In this document: positions 33,393-44,170 of the stretch, piece by piece | Layout: the number at the start of each line of letters is the position of its first letter | Numbering within the stretch: the first letter of the stretch is position 1 | Position numbers and translations under genes: made by a program | Notes under the pieces: model-generated | What the model was told of the DNA's origin: nothing | The model's input: only the letters and a program-made list of their open reading frames with translations | Database searches by the model: none | Source: Rheinheimera hassiensis | Lineage (GTDB): Bacteria; Pseudomonadota; Gammaproteobacteria; Enterobacterales; Alteromonadaceae | DNA length: 64,000 bases | NCBI RefSeq assembly: GCF_022436675.1 | Contig: NZ_JAKUJZ010000004.1 | Span: 186,001 to 250,000, forward strand | Reading direction: 5' to 3'

Positions 33393-34877
33393 TTAATCCT
33401 CTGCTGGGCAGTAATGACGTATAAAGTCGCTGTGTTGCGGCAGTTTGTCAACCGCGCGGGTTATCGTGTCACGAATTTGCTGCAGATGCCCCTGTAAATC
33501 CTTTGGTGGCAGGCCTGCCACCAACTGATGATAACTTTGCGGTTGTAACCGCTGCCCCAGCATGACATGGCTCCAGGATTCTAGCCGGAACATCTCATCG
33601 CCGGTTTGAAAGGCATGAGCACTTTCGCGGAACAGCTCTATACGGTGCGCCAGCGAGTCCGGGATCGTCATAGTGCGGCAATAGTTCCAGAACGGGCTGT
33701 CGTTACGTTCGGTCTGGTGATAATGCAGAATAATAAAATCGCGGATTTTCTCCACTTCAGTAATAGATTGCTGGTTATATTCATCGGTTAACGCCGGTGT
33801 AACGCCGTTAAAAGGAAACAGCCGCAGTAAGCGGATAATGCCGCTCATAAACAGGAAAATACTGGTCGATTCCAGTGGTTCAATAAAACCGCTGGATAAA
33901 CCAATCGCAACACAGTTTTTATGCCACAGCTTTTTACGCCGGCCGGTTTGATAGCTTAGTATCCGCGGTTCCATGGTTGCCGGGCTTTCCAGGTTATTCA
34001 GCAAACGTTGCCTGGCTTGCTCGTCGGATAAATAATCGCTGGCATACACCAGGCCATTACCAACCCGGTGTTGCAATGGAATACGCCATTGCCAGCCGCT
34101 ATCATGCGCCATGGCGCGGGTATAAGGTGGGATAGTGGCGCCCGGCTTAGTTTGTACTACTACCGCTTTGTTGCACGGTAACCAGTGATCCCAGCGCTCG
34201 TAACCGGTTTTTAATGTTTGTTCAATTAGCAAGGCGCGAAAGCCGGTACAGTCGATAAACAAATCGCCGCTAACTTCCTGGCCAGACTCCAGCACCAAAG
34301 CGCGGATATCGCCGTTAACATGCTGCTGCACCTGGGCAATTTTGCCTTCAATGCGCACTGCGCCTAACTCTTCGCTAAAGCGGCGTAAAAAGCGGGCATA
34401 ACGACCCGCATCCAGATGGTAGGCATAGTTAATACTGGATTGCTCAGTTTTAGCAAACTTATGCTGTTTGGCTGCCTGTAACTCGTAACAATAGTCGCCA
34501 AAAGGTGCGGCTATGCCCTGGTTTAAACCGTGTAAATAATAGTGCTGAAAATCGGTCAGAAAGCTGCCTTTGCCGGTGACACCAAAGGGATGGAAATAAT
34601 GGTCGCCCTGTTGGCCCCAGTTTTCAAACGAGATAGCCAGTTTAAAGGTGGCATCGGTAGCCTGCATAAACTCCTGCTCGTTTATACCGAGCAAATTATG
34701 AAACAGCTGTACCGGTGGCACGGTAGATTCGCCCACGCCGACAGTACCTATTTCTTCTGACTCTATCAGCACTACATCAATTAAGCCTTTTAGCCGTTTT
34801 GACAGGGCGGCTGCAGCTACCCAACCGGCGGTGCCACCACCGGCTATCACCACTTTTTTAACGGTATTGTGTTGCAT
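33393..34877 (-). CDS. Flavin-dependent halogenase (tryptophan 7-halogenase family)
   Basis: A 494-residue protein with the family's key features: FAD-binding VVIAGGGTAGWVAA near the N-terminus, the WxWxIP motif in SGWQWRIPLQHR, the catalytic Lys in ATFKLAISFENW, and Glu in FIEPLESTSIFLF. The family halogenates aromatic substrates with FADH2, O2 and chloride or bromide. Members from similar TonB-receptor loci have been reported to prefer bromide and act on indoles. The native substrate is unknown. It starts 31 bp after the cupin stop. Confidence 0.85.
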   Translation of the reverse strand: MQHNTVKKVVIAGGGTAGWVAAAALSKRLKGLIDVVLIESEEIGTVGVGESTVPPVQLFHNLLGINEQEFMQATDATFKLAISFENWGQQGDHYFHPFGVTGKGSFLTDFQHYYLHGLNQGIAAPFGDYCYELQAAKQHKFAKTEQSSINYAYHLDAGRYARFLRRFSEELGAVRIEGKIAQVQQHVNGDIRALVLESGQEVSGDLFIDCTGFRALLIEQTLKTGYERWDHWLPCNKAVVVQTKPGATIPPYTRAMAHDSGWQWRIPLQHRVGNGLVYASDYLSDEQARQRLLNNLESPATMEPRILSYQTGRRKKLWHKNCVAIGLSSGFIEPLESTSIFLFMSGIIRLLRLFPFNGVTPALTDEYNQQSITEVEKIRDFIILHYHQTERNDSPFWNYCRTMTIPDSLAHRIELFRESAHAFQTGDEMFRLESWSHVMLGQRLQPQSYHQLVAGLPPKDLQGHLQQIRDTITRAVDKLPQHSDFIRHYCPAED

Positions 34878-34908
34878 GGTCTGCTCCCTGTGATTTTTAT
34901 AATATTTT

Positions 34909-35943
34909 TTAGCGATTTAACCGGTTTAGCAGCATGGCTCTGAGTTGGCGCGCCTGCATTTCATCCAGCTCGCCCAGTACACCGCGGGCAGCTTCAGGCA
35001 AATGTTGCCCTGCTTGTTTGGGGTCATCAAAAACATAGTGATTTAACAGCGCCTGCCAGGCGCGGCGTTCATGCTCGGGCTTATCGCGCAGGCACAAAAG
35101 GGCGTGATACAGCAGGTTCATACCCGAGCCGGTGTAGCGCGGCGCGGTGCTCCACCAGTAGTTGATCAGGATATTAAAACTGCCCGGCGCTTCTACCTGA
35201 TGCCACCACATGCTGGGTAAATATAAGGCATCGCCGGGTTCTAACTCGGCTATCTGGCCGGCAGCTACGGCAGCGGGGAACTTAGGAAAACGCTGTAAAT
35301 CCGGCTTGCTAAAGTCGACCATACTGATGGCCTGGCCGCCCGGCGTCGGTTCCAGTGGCCCCGGATACAAATTGCTGACTTGCTCTGGCGGAAATAACGT
35401 AAAACGGCGTTTACCCAACACGCAGCACGCCAGATTTTCTGAGACATCATAGTGGCAGGCCGCCAACGAGCGGTTGCCCAGCCAGATACTGACGCGGTCT
35501 GGCTCTGTGGCATAGCCCGGCTCTGCTTTGGGTAACTGCATATCGTGTTGATCGGGCAGGGTAGGGAAATGGCTTTGCAACAGGTTAGATGCAATGTAAA
35601 CAGACGGTGGTTGCGCTTGCTCCTGCCAGGCCAGGATATGCTGCAATACCTCATCTACCCGCCCCATCCGGGTTTGATAATTTAGTTTGCTGTCGCTGTC
35701 ATCATAAAAATAGCGGCCATTCAGGCCGGGCTCGCCGTAATACACCTGCGTGGGTTTGCCGTTGTAGTGGCTGTTAAGGTAATCGGCCACTAAGGCCGGG
35801 TTTTGCTGCCCCAGTTGCACCATAGGCCAGTGTTTTACCAGACCTTTTAGCACCACCGGTTGTTTGGCATTGACGATTTCTGCCGGTAAAACACCGCTTT
35901 GGCAGGTGTCAACAATAGGGCAACGGCGGCTAATATTCAGCAT
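34909..35943 (-). CDS. JmjC-like cupin (putative Fe(II)/2OG oxygenase)
   Basis: A 344-residue protein with a cupin_8/JmjC fold. Metal ligands are in CHYDVSENLACCVLG (HxD) and YLPSMWWHQVEAPG (His), with Lys in GKRRFTLFPPEQ. Family members hydroxylate proteins or small molecules. It starts 10 bp after the SapC gene stop, so it is part of the same operon. Confidence 0.82.
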   Translation of the reverse strand: MLNISRRCPIVDTCQSGVLPAEIVNAKQPVVLKGLVKHWPMVQLGQQNPALVADYLNSHYNGKPTQVYYGEPGLNGRYFYDDSDSKLNYQTRMGRVDEVLQHILAWQEQAQPPSVYIASNLLQSHFPTLPDQHDMQLPKAEPGYATEPDRVSIWLGNRSLAACHYDVSENLACCVLGKRRFTLFPPEQVSNLYPGPLEPTPGGQAISMVDFSKPDLQRFPKFPAAVAAGQIAELEPGDALYLPSMWWHQVEAPGSFNILINYWWSTAPRYTGSGMNLLYHALLCLRDKPEHERRAWQALLNHYVFDDPKQAGQHLPEAARGVLGELDEMQARQLRAMLLNRLNR

Positions 35944-35953
35944 AGCGCCGTGC

Positions 35954-36721
35954 TCATAGCGGTTTATCGCTTACCGTGGCAGTTGGCGCCTGGCTCAGAT
36001 GATTTTTGCGCTCAATTAAGCTGCGGATATTACTCATCGAGTTAACGATGGCATACGCCAGTTGTAAAAAACCAGCCTGATGCAGTTGCTCTAACTGTGC
36101 ACCCCGTAGCGCGGCCAGACGGGCAGTGTTAATACAGTAATTGCCGGTCAGGCGGTATTTTTCGCCATTGTTAAGGCTAAACTCAATATTGACCGGCTCT
36201 ATCAGCTCCAGTTCGGTGAAAGCAGCGAACATCGCCGGTGCTGTAGCCAAGCCCTGATGAATCGCCTGCAGCCGGGCTGAAATATGCTCCAGATAAGGGC
36301 TGTTGCCGCCTTGCGGTAAAAACAGTTGTTGGCCGTATTGCTCACTGATTTTCGGGTGATCCATATCAATATGCACTACCGGGTTCGGTGCGTCGTCCGG
36401 GTCGTCACTCTGGCGCTGAAAACCAATCAAAAACGGGCCTTTTTCAATACTGGCCGGAATATAACGCGCGTCCCAGCCCGACGGCTGCTGGCTATTCAGG
36501 TATAAATTTTCATCTGCAGCAAAGCCTAACAAAGCGATGGCCTGATACTGATTATCAGCAGCGTCACGGCGCAGCAAAATGGGGTACTCTTTTTGCAGTT
36601 CGGTAAATTCGGTAGGAAACACCAGCGTGCTGGCAATATTGTCGCCGTATTCTGCGCTAAAGCGGTGCAGTACGCGGGTGTGCTGGTGGTTAATATTGTT
36701 TAACAGTGTATGTCGGGGCAT
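35954..36721 (-). CDS. SapC-family protein
   Basis: A 255-residue protein of the SapC family (named for a Campylobacter S-layer gene), found in many TonB-receptor/halogenase loci. Start at ATG 36721 is preferred because AGGA lies upstream and similar proteins begin here; a longer frame to 36832 exists. Conserved patches are FPTEFTELQKEYPILLRRD, GWDARYIPASIEKGPFLIGF and FSLNNGEKYRLTGNYCIN. No enzymatic motif is evident. Role in the locus is unknown. Confidence 0.8.
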   Translation of the reverse strand: MPRHTLLNNINHQHTRVLHRFSAEYGDNIASTLVFPTEFTELQKEYPILLRRDAADNQYQAIALLGFAADENLYLNSQQPSGWDARYIPASIEKGPFLIGFQRQSDDPDDAPNPVVHIDMDHPKISEQYGQQLFLPQGGNSPYLEHISARLQAIHQGLATAPAMFAAFTELELIEPVNIEFSLNNGEKYRLTGNYCINTARLAALRGAQLEQLHQAGFLQLAYAIVNSMSNIRSLIERKNHLSQAPTATVSDKPL

Positions 36722-36850
36722 TTTTACATCCTGTGTCTGCTGTGTAGCAAATAACTCCCGTCGGTCAGGAAAAGCCGCTGCAATAGCGGCCTGGTTATTA
36801 ATGTACAACCGATACCGGATTCCCGCCAGCACCGCTGGCGGGATCAGTGG

Positions 36851-39800
36851 CTAGAAGTCGTAACGTACACCAATCTGATAGCGTGGCCCCAGATCAGTCA
36901 GATACCACAACATGGCTTCATTCCTGGCATGAGAGCGGCTGTTTTCGCCGGTCAGGTTTAGTGCTTCGGCAAATACAGTCAGTTGCTCGTTAATGTCGTA
37001 GCTGACATTAACATCGATTTGCCAGTAGGCTTCTTCATACCTGGGGTTATTTGAGCCACCTTTGTTTACTTCAGCCAGATATTTATCACGCCAGTTCCAG
37101 GCAATACGTGCTTGCCAGCTGTCTTTTTCATAAATACCAATCAGGTTGGCGGTATCACTAAGGCCTACCAGCGCAAACTGCGACTCGTTCGGGTCAGCGT
37201 TGTTGTTAAAGCCAACGTCACCGCGCACTATGGTGTAGTTAGCTTGCACACCAAAACCGCTTTCACCAAAGAAATGCTGGATAGCAAATTCAGCACCGTA
37301 TATTTTTGCTGCGCGGTTGTTATCCGGCGTACTGGTACGGAAGATTACTTCAGGATCTTCATCGGTAGCGCGTAAGTCAAAGCCTGGGTTACTGGCCAAA
37401 AAGTCGATTTGCTCTTGCGCACCGGTAAATTGCGGGTTAGCGCCATATCTGGCAATCATATCCGGATGGTTTCGGAACTCAGTAAATGCCATCATGGCGA
37501 ACAAATAAGTATCGTCCAGCGGGAAGCCAGCATCGCGCACCGCCTGCGCTGCCGCTAAAGCACGCGGGCCACCGGTAACATCACGAATACCCTCCAGTGG
37601 CTGATCTATCTGACGGCTGCCGATAAAGTTAATCACGTTTTTCTGGAATACACCGGCCGACATATAACTGAACGGGTTGTAGTACCACTCCAGTGATAAG
37701 TCAAAGTTACTGGATTCCAGCGGCAACAGGGCCGGGTTAGCTCCATTGGCAGTAGGCTGGGCACCCAACAGCGTAGAGCCACCACCGCCGCCAAAGTTAG
37801 ACGCCGATACCCCCAGGCTGCCCAAACCGGCACGGGCTATGGTTTTGCTGTACGAGAAGCGGCTAACAAGGTCATCTGTCAGGTTCAGGGTAACGTCCAG
37901 GCTGGGTAGCAGGAAGTCGTATTCATTTTCTGCTGAAACCGGCTCTGGCGGTACGGTAGAGTCGACATAGGCAACGATGTCGTTATTATCTTCCCAGCTA
38001 AAATACACCTCGCTAATCAGTGAAGTGGATTCCGATTCGGTTTTCTCATAACGCAAACCGGTTAATATATCAAACGGCATACCACCCAGTTCACCGCCTA
38101 ACGCTACCTGAAAGTACACGGCTGTGGTGTCTTCTTTAACGATATTGTCATACGACAGCGCACTTTCAACAGTGGTAGGCTTGTTGGGATATAAGTCTAA
38201 AGCAGCAGTGTATAGTGCACGCGGGTCGCCAATAAAGCCATAACCACCAGAGCGCGGGCTGTAGTCGTCAAACTCGCCGGATAAGTCGAACGGTTGAATT
38301 AAATCGCCAAACTCGCCGGGGTTGCCTACGTTCCAGTTGCCCAGCGCGATATTGTTACCGGCTGTCTGGATAGAGCGTGACTCCATGTTGCGTATTTCTA
38401 CGCCAAAATCAAAACGGCCATCGTCCAGCTCGTACATACCATCTAGTTTAAGCTGTTTAATTTTGCTTTCCTGGCTGGCGTTACGAATACGGGCAATAGA
38501 TGAGCCGACATCACCGGCATCGACCACGCCATTGGCGTTGGCGCCTTTGTCCGGCAAGGTGTCGTCATACACGTTTTGATAAGTGGGTAAATCGGCACCG
38601 AAGAACCATTCACGCGAGGTAACAATAGGCGCGCCTAAACCCACGGCCAGTTCGCCGGAGTTGCGTGGCCCCGTGCCGCGGCTGAACATTTCAGAACTGT
38701 GGGCATCCAGCATCAGGGTTAGTGCATCATTAACCTGATATTCCAGGTTTAAACCGGCAGATTTCAGCGTATTGGTTTGCTCGCGCCATTGTTGCTCATA
38801 ACCTTCATCTACGGCGCTGGCATAGGTTTCCTGAATATAAGACGGTGTTTTCACTAAATTATTGTCGAACTCTACCACCTTAGTATTGCTACCGGTTTGC
38901 ATCCAGTTACCCACTTCGCCACGGTGCTCAACCAGGTTGTTCTCGGCAAAGGTATAATCGGCCGTCGCGGTAAAGTTGTCGACAGGCCTGAATTGCAGAG
39001 TCAGCTGGGCATTGTCGCGCTTGCGCTGAGTATTGGAAAACGCATAGCGGATATCATTCGGCCGGGCATATAGCTGACCTTGTTCTGGTGCATTGACTAC
39101 GTTGGTGAGCTCGTTATTCCAGGTACGATCGGCATCGACGGTATCATCCCAGTAATCTACCTGCCAGTCGTTAACGGTGGCACCGGTATAACCGGAATCA
39201 CGCTGCTGGTGGCTGGCCGAAATGCTGACACCGAATTTGCCGTTATCCAGCACATGGCTGAAAATACCGGACACTTCCGGTGTTATATCGTCACCGGTGC
39301 GGTTAGTAGTGTCGTGCGCTGCTTTAACACCCACACTGGCCACGGTTTCGCTGGTATCCAGCGGCCGGGCGGTTTTAACATTAAGTGTGGCACCAATGCC
39401 GCCGGTAGCAATATTGGCTTTACCGGTTTTATACACTTCTACTGCGCGGATACTTTCTGATGCCAGGTTAGAGAAATCAAAAGCCCGGGCGCTACCGCCT
39501 CGGGTGGTGCCGTCAGCACCTGAGCCTGCACCATAAGTGGTGGCCGAGGGCATGGTGCGGCCATTTAGGGTAACCATGTTATTGTCGCCGCCAAAGCCGC
39601 GTACTGTGACTTCAGCGCCTTCACCATTGGTACGGCTTATCGATACACCGGTAATACGCTGCAGTGATTCTGCCAGGTTGGTGTCGGGAAACTTACCGAT
39701 ATCTTCAGCAGAAATGGCATCTACCACACCCATTGAAGTACGTTTAATATCAGCGGCTTCCTGCATGCTTGACCGCACACCCCGTACTTGAATTATTTCA

Positions 39801-39931
39801 ACGTCTGCCGGTGTTACCGTATCGGTCTGTGGGGCTTGTTGTGCGTATAACGGCATGCCCGCGGTACTGCCAAGCAGCAATGACATAGCTTTTGCCAATG
39901 CTGTCCGACTAAATTTTTTCCTGTTTTCCAT
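36851..39931 (-). CDS. TonB-dependent receptor of the carbohydrate/halogenase-locus type
   Basis: A 1026-residue precursor from ATG 39931 (GAGGGG upstream); a farther start to 39967 is possible. A signal peptide (KAMSLLLGSTAGMPLYAQQ) precedes the plug (VEIIQVRGVRSSMQEAADIK; DIGKFPDTNLAESLQRITGV) and a large beta barrel ending YQIGVRYDF. Size and plug sequence resemble the receptors that import plant-polymer oligosaccharides in Xanthomonas, Caulobacter and related marine bacteria. Being 7 kb from the xylan operon suggests xylo-oligosaccharide uptake, but the ligand is unproved. It leads the SapC-cupin-halogenase-DUF6445 run. Confidence 0.9.
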   Translation of the reverse strand: MENRKKFSRTALAKAMSLLLGSTAGMPLYAQQAPQTDTVTPADVEIIQVRGVRSSMQEAADIKRTSMGVVDAISAEDIGKFPDTNLAESLQRITGVSISRTNGEGAEVTVRGFGGDNNMVTLNGRTMPSATTYGAGSGADGTTRGGSARAFDFSNLASESIRAVEVYKTGKANIATGGIGATLNVKTARPLDTSETVASVGVKAAHDTTNRTGDDITPEVSGIFSHVLDNGKFGVSISASHQQRDSGYTGATVNDWQVDYWDDTVDADRTWNNELTNVVNAPEQGQLYARPNDIRYAFSNTQRKRDNAQLTLQFRPVDNFTATADYTFAENNLVEHRGEVGNWMQTGSNTKVVEFDNNLVKTPSYIQETYASAVDEGYEQQWREQTNTLKSAGLNLEYQVNDALTLMLDAHSSEMFSRGTGPRNSGELAVGLGAPIVTSREWFFGADLPTYQNVYDDTLPDKGANANGVVDAGDVGSSIARIRNASQESKIKQLKLDGMYELDDGRFDFGVEIRNMESRSIQTAGNNIALGNWNVGNPGEFGDLIQPFDLSGEFDDYSPRSGGYGFIGDPRALYTAALDLYPNKPTTVESALSYDNIVKEDTTAVYFQVALGGELGGMPFDILTGLRYEKTESESTSLISEVYFSWEDNNDIVAYVDSTVPPEPVSAENEYDFLLPSLDVTLNLTDDLVSRFSYSKTIARAGLGSLGVSASNFGGGGGSTLLGAQPTANGANPALLPLESSNFDLSLEWYYNPFSYMSAGVFQKNVINFIGSRQIDQPLEGIRDVTGGPRALAAAQAVRDAGFPLDDTYLFAMMAFTEFRNHPDMIARYGANPQFTGAQEQIDFLASNPGFDLRATDEDPEVIFRTSTPDNNRAAKIYGAEFAIQHFFGESGFGVQANYTIVRGDVGFNNNADPNESQFALVGLSDTANLIGIYEKDSWQARIAWNWRDKYLAEVNKGGSNNPRYEEAYWQIDVNVSYDINEQLTVFAEALNLTGENSRSHARNEAMLWYLTDLGPRYQIGVRYDF

Positions 39932-40388
39932 TTTATCTACATCCCCTCGTGATTTGTTATAAGTCATTCAAATCAAACAATAGGGCAGTGACGCTGTGAT
40001 TTACTTCAGGTGTCAGCAACTGCCAGCATGTTCATTTGTGCAGGCGCTGACCTAGCGGCTTCCTGCACATCCATGCCGAATAGCCAACCCCCGACAATCA
40101 TTGTAGTAATCTTGTCACTTCGGGGAAGTTGTCAAAATGCGTTACCTTCTTGCTTTTTTTATTATGTGCTGCAAATGCAAAGTAAAAACGCTGTGGCTGG
40201 GCTGTGTTTTACTGCTTTGGCGGGTGATTTTTTACTGCTTATATTTCAAAAAGATATAGAAGATTCTTATTTGCTATTTTAAAGTTATCAATTGCCCGGC
40301 GTAAGATAGCGCTGTCGACTGCTGCGAGCGCAATACAACACAGTCTGAGCGGCCAAACATTGCAGCAATAGAACAGGGTGAACAGGTT
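39932..40388. other. 457-bp divergent promoter region
   Basis: Between the TonB receptor (-) and cysA (+). It is AT-rich near 40155-40280 and should hold both promoters. I see no clear operator, RNA gene or ORF. A CysB site for the sulfate genes is expected by family knowledge but not recognisable by eye. Confidence 0.5.
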
Positions 40389-41453
40389 ATGAGTATCAGT
40401 ATTGAGCAGGTAAATAAACGCTTTGGCGACTTTGTCGCAGTAGACAACGTTAACCTGAGTATCAACACCGGCGAATTAACGGCACTGCTGGGACCGTCTG
40501 GTTCGGGTAAAACTACCTTGCTGCGCATTATTGCCGGGCTGGAGCAAGCCGACAGCGGCCGTATTCAGTTTAATAATGAAGACATTACCGGCCAGCATGT
40601 GTCTGAACGCGGCGTGGGCTTTGTGTTTCAGCATTATGCGCTGTTTAAGCATATGACCGTATTTGAAAATGTCGCCTATGGCTTAACGGTAAAACCGAAA
40701 AAGTTTCGCCCTTCTAAGGCCGAAATTGCGAAAAAAGTGAATAAATTACTGCAGCTGGTACAACTGGACTGGACGGCCGGTCGTTACCCGGCACAGTTAT
40801 CCGGTGGTCAGCGCCAGCGTATCGCACTGGCAAGGGCGCTTGCGGTAGAGCCCAAAGTGCTGCTGCTGGACGAACCCTTCGGTGCGCTCGATGCCAAAGT
40901 GCGGGCCGAACTGCGCCGCTGGTTACGCCGCTTGCACGATGAAATTCATGTAACCAGCGTGTTTGTTACCCACGATCAGGAAGAAGCACTGGAAGTAGCC
41001 GACCGCATAGTAGTCATGAACAAAGGCGCCATTGAGCAAGACGGCACGCCAGAGCAGGTTTACGACCACCCGGCCAACCCTTTCGTGTATGAGTTTCTTG
41101 GCAATGTAAATTTATTTCATGCCAGGGTGAAGCAGGGCCAAACCACCATTGGCAATGTGCAGCTGGCCTCGCCGGAGCATATCAATGGTGACGAGCAAGA
41201 CGGCTTTGCTTATGTGCGGCCGCACGAAATAGAGGTATTTAAAGCGCCGGTAAGCGACGGGCTAAAAGTAAAATTGGATCTGGTGACCATTGTTGGGCCG
41301 GTGGCGCGGCTGGAAGTACTAACCGATACTGAGCAGCAGCTTATTCATATTGAATTACCGAAAGAGCAATTTAAACAGCTGGCGCTGGCGCAGGGCGATA
41401 TTGCCTGGATCCAGCCCCGTTACAGCAAAGTCTTCCTTGGCGAAGGCATTTAA
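40389..41453 (+). CDS. cysA: Sulfate/thiosulfate ABC transporter ATP-binding protein
   Basis: A 354-residue ABC ATPase (E. coli CysA has 365). Walker [10 protein letters not shown], signature LSGGQRQR, Walker [15 protein letters not shown] and His-loop [12 protein letters not shown] are all present, with a C-terminal TOBE/OB regulatory domain (RPHEIEVF). It drives sulfate and thiosulfate import with the following three genes. Its stop is 17 bp before sbp. Gene order A-P-T-W differs from the E. coli cysPUWA order. Confidence 0.93.
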   Translation: MSISIEQVNKRFGDFVAVDNVNLSINTGELTALLGPSGSGKTTLLRIIAGLEQADSGRIQFNNEDITGQHVSERGVGFVFQHYALFKHMTVFENVAYGLTVKPKKFRPSKAEIAKKVNKLLQLVQLDWTAGRYPAQLSGGQRQRIALARALAVEPKVLLLDEPFGALDAKVRAELRRWLRRLHDEIHVTSVFVTHDQEEALEVADRIVVMNKGAIEQDGTPEQVYDHPANPFVYEFLGNVNLFHARVKQGQTTIGNVQLASPEHINGDEQDGFAYVRPHEIEVFKAPVSDGLKVKLDLVTIVGPVARLEVLTDTEQQLIHIELPKEQFKQLALAQGDIAWIQPRYSKVFLGEGI

Positions 41454-41470
41454 TTTACAGGACTATACCT

Positions 41471-42475
41471 ATGCACACTTCAAAAAAACTGGCGTTGCTG
41501 TTATTTGCTGCCTTGCTGAGCACACCGCTGGCAGCAAAAGAGTTATTAAACAGCAGCTATGATATTGCCCGTGAATTATTTGCTGAAATTAACCCGTTGT
41601 TTGTTGCCCACTGGCAGCAGCAAACCGGTGAAACCTTAACGATTAACCAGTCGCACGGTGGCTCGTCGCGCCAGGCGCAGGCTATTTTGCAGGGGCTGCG
41701 TGCCGACGTGGTAACCTTTAACCAAAGCACCGACATTGATGTGCTGCACCAGCGCGGTAATTTGCTGCCAGCAAACTGGCGTGAACGCTTAGCCAATAAC
41801 GCCTCACCTTATTACTCTACCATGGCATTTCTGGTACGTAAGGGTAACCCAAAGCAAATTAACAGCTGGCAAGATTTGGCTAAACCCGGTGTTGGCCTGG
41901 TATTTCCTAACCCAAAAACGTCGGGCAACGCGCGTTACACTTATTTAGGTGCTTACGGTGATGCTCTGCAGCGTTTTGACAATGACGATGCCAAAGCACG
42001 CAACTGGGTAAAAACGTTTTTAGCCAACGTAGTGGTATTTGACACCGGTGGCCGCGGCGCTACTACTTCGTTTGTTGACCGCGAGCTGGGCGATGTGTTG
42101 ATCACCTTTGAGTCGGAAGTAAACGGCATTATTAAACAGTACCCAGAGCACCAGTTTGAACGGGTAGTGCCACCAACCAATGTGCTGGCCGAGTTTCCGG
42201 TAGCCTGGATTGACCGCAACATCCAACGCAACGGCAGCGAAAAACAAGCTAAAGCTTACCTGGAGTTTTTATACAGCAACGCGGCGCAGCAGGTACTGGC
42301 GCGCCACTTTTACCGGGTGCACGATGTTGAAGTGGTTGCAGCTACTGCCGCGCAGTTTCCGGTAACTAAACTGTTTAAAGTAGAAGATCTGTTCAGCAGC
42401 TGGGATGCCGTGCAAAGTAAACATTTTGCCAGCGGCGGTGTGCTGGACCAATTGCTGGCCGAGGGTAAACGCTAA
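41471..42475 (+). CDS. sbp: Sulfate-binding periplasmic protein
   Basis: A 334-residue precursor with a Sec signal ([18 protein letters not shown]). The mature chain matches sulfate/thiosulfate-binding proteins: [53 protein letters not shown]. It captures sulfate in the periplasm for the ABC complex. Whether it is Sbp or CysP cannot be settled by eye. Confidence 0.9.
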   Translation: MHTSKKLALLLFAALLSTPLAAKELLNSSYDIARELFAEINPLFVAHWQQQTGETLTINQSHGGSSRQAQAILQGLRADVVTFNQSTDIDVLHQRGNLLPANWRERLANNASPYYSTMAFLVRKGNPKQINSWQDLAKPGVGLVFPNPKTSGNARYTYLGAYGDALQRFDNDDAKARNWVKTFLANVVVFDTGGRGATTSFVDRELGDVLITFESEVNGIIKQYPEHQFERVVPPTNVLAEFPVAWIDRNIQRNGSEKQAKAYLEFLYSNAAQQVLARHFYRVHDVEVVAATAAQFPVTKLFKVEDLFSSWDAVQSKHFASGGVLDQLLAEGKR

Positions 42476-42477
42476 GC

Positions 42478-43323
42478 ATGAACTGGTATCGTAGTTTTAG
42501 CAGTAAACGTGTGCTGCCGGGCTTTGGTATCAGCCTTGGCAGCAGCTTGTTTTTTATCAGCCTGGTTATTTTACTGCCCATTACCGGGCTAATAGTGCAA
42601 ACGGCAGAACTCAGCTGGGCGCAGTACTGGGCTATTATTTCTGATCCGCGGGTAGTGGCTACCTACAAAGTAACACTGTCTGCAGCCTTGGTAGCCAGTG
42701 CTTTTAATTTGTTTTTTGGCTTATTAATGGCCTGGATCTTAACCCGTTACCGTTTTCCCGGCCGCATTTTGCTGGACGGCCTGATGGATTTACCCTTTGC
42801 CTTGCCAACAGCAGTAGCTGGCTTAACGCTGGCGGCGGTGTTTTCTACCCAGGGTTGGTTTGGCCAGTATCTGGCATTGTGGGATATAAAAGTGTCTTAC
42901 ACCTGGCTGGGTATAGTGCTGGCGATGATTTTTACCAGTGTGCCTTTTGTGGTGCGCTCGGTGCAGCCGGTGCTGGAAGAATTTGGCCCGGAATACGAAG
43001 AAGCCTCTGCTACCCTGGGCGCCAGCCCGTGGCAAACGTTTTTCCGCATTATTTTGCCGGAAATAAAACCGGCACTGCTTACCGGCACGGCACTGTCGTT
43101 TACCCGCAGCCTGGGTGAATTTGGCGCGGTTATTTTTATTGCCGGTAATTTGCCATGGCAAACCGAAGTGACCTCGCTGATGATTTTTGTCCGGCTGCAG
43201 GAATTCGATTACGCCGGTGCCAGTGCTATTGCCAGCGTGGTACTACTGGCGTCGTTAATACTGCTGTTTATTATTAATGGCATTCAGCAGCGTTATCAGC
43301 ACATTACCGGAGGCGTCAAATGA
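42478..43323 (+). CDS. cysT: Sulfate ABC transporter permease CysT/CysU
   Basis: A 281-residue permease with six membrane segments. The EAA motif is EEASATLGASPWQTFFRIILP, which docks the ATPase. It starts 2 bp after the binding-protein stop and overlaps the partner permease by 4 bp, so both are made together. DLPFALPTAVAGLTLA is typical of CysT. Confidence 0.92.
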   Translation: MNWYRSFSSKRVLPGFGISLGSSLFFISLVILLPITGLIVQTAELSWAQYWAIISDPRVVATYKVTLSAALVASAFNLFFGLLMAWILTRYRFPGRILLDGLMDLPFALPTAVAGLTLAAVFSTQGWFGQYLALWDIKVSYTWLGIVLAMIFTSVPFVVRSVQPVLEEFGPEYEEASATLGASPWQTFFRIILPEIKPALLTGTALSFTRSLGEFGAVIFIAGNLPWQTEVTSLMIFVRLQEFDYAGASAIASVVLLASLILLFIINGIQQRYQHITGGVK

Positions 43324-44147
43324 GCCAAACCGCGCTTAACAGCTCACGGCGCTGGGTCCGGCCGCTATTAATCAGCCTTGGTGTGGTGTTAACGCTGTTG
43401 TTGTTAGTGGTGCCGCTGGTGTTTATTTTTGTCGCGGCGTTTTCTGCCGGTGTCGGCGGTGTATGGCAAAACCTGACCGATCCCGACATGCTGCATGCCA
43501 TTGGTTTAACCTTGCTGGTGGCGGGCTTAACGGTGCCGATCAATTTGATTTTCGGCACCCTGATCGCCTGGTGTGTTACCCGCTTTAGTTTTCCCGGCCG
43601 GCGCTTATTGCTAACGCTGATTGATATTCCGTTTGCTGTATCTCCGGTGGTGGCTGGTTTGCTGTATTTACTGTTGTATGGCAGCAACGGCCCTTTTGCC
43701 AACCTGTTGGATCAGCACGATATACAGCTGATGTTTGCCTGGCCAGGCCTGGTAATGGTAACGGTATTTTTGTCTTGCCCCTTTGTGGTACGCGAACTGG
43801 TGCCGCTGATGTCGACACTGGGCACCGAGCAGGAAGAAGCGGCCGTATTGCTGGGCGCCAGTGGCTGGCAGGTGTTTTGGCATATTACCTTGCCCAATAT
43901 CCGCTGGGCACTGTTATATGGCGTGATTTTAACCAACGCCCGTGCGGTGGGCGAATTTGGCGCGGTGTCTGTGGTGTCGGGCACTATTCGTAGTCAAACC
44001 AATACATTGCCACTGCATATTGAACTGTTGCAGCAAGACTACAACACCGCCGGTGCCTTTATTGCTGCGGCCCTGCTAACCCTTATTGCTATTGCCACTT
44101 TAGTGGTAAAAGCGTTTTTACAGTGGAAACTGGCACGGCAGCACTAA
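43320..44147 (+). CDS. cysW: Sulfate ABC transporter permease CysW
   Basis: A 275-residue, six-segment permease. Its EAA motif, EEAAVLLGASGWQVFWHITLP, and DIPFAVSPVVAGLLYLLLYG fit CysW. It overlaps cysT by an ATGA. With CysT it forms the membrane channel. It converges with metR, with no clear terminator between them. Confidence 0.92.
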   Translation: MSQTALNSSRRWVRPLLISLGVVLTLLLLVVPLVFIFVAAFSAGVGGVWQNLTDPDMLHAIGLTLLVAGLTVPINLIFGTLIAWCVTRFSFPGRRLLLTLIDIPFAVSPVVAGLLYLLLYGSNGPFANLLDQHDIQLMFAWPGLVMVTVFLSCPFVVRELVPLMSTLGTEQEEAAVLLGASGWQVFWHITLPNIRWALLYGVILTNARAVGEFGAVSVVSGTIRSQTNTLPLHIELLQQDYNTAGAFIAAALLTLIAIATLVVKAFLQWKLARQH

Positions 44148-44170
44148 GCTGCCATTTATCTGAGCGCTGT

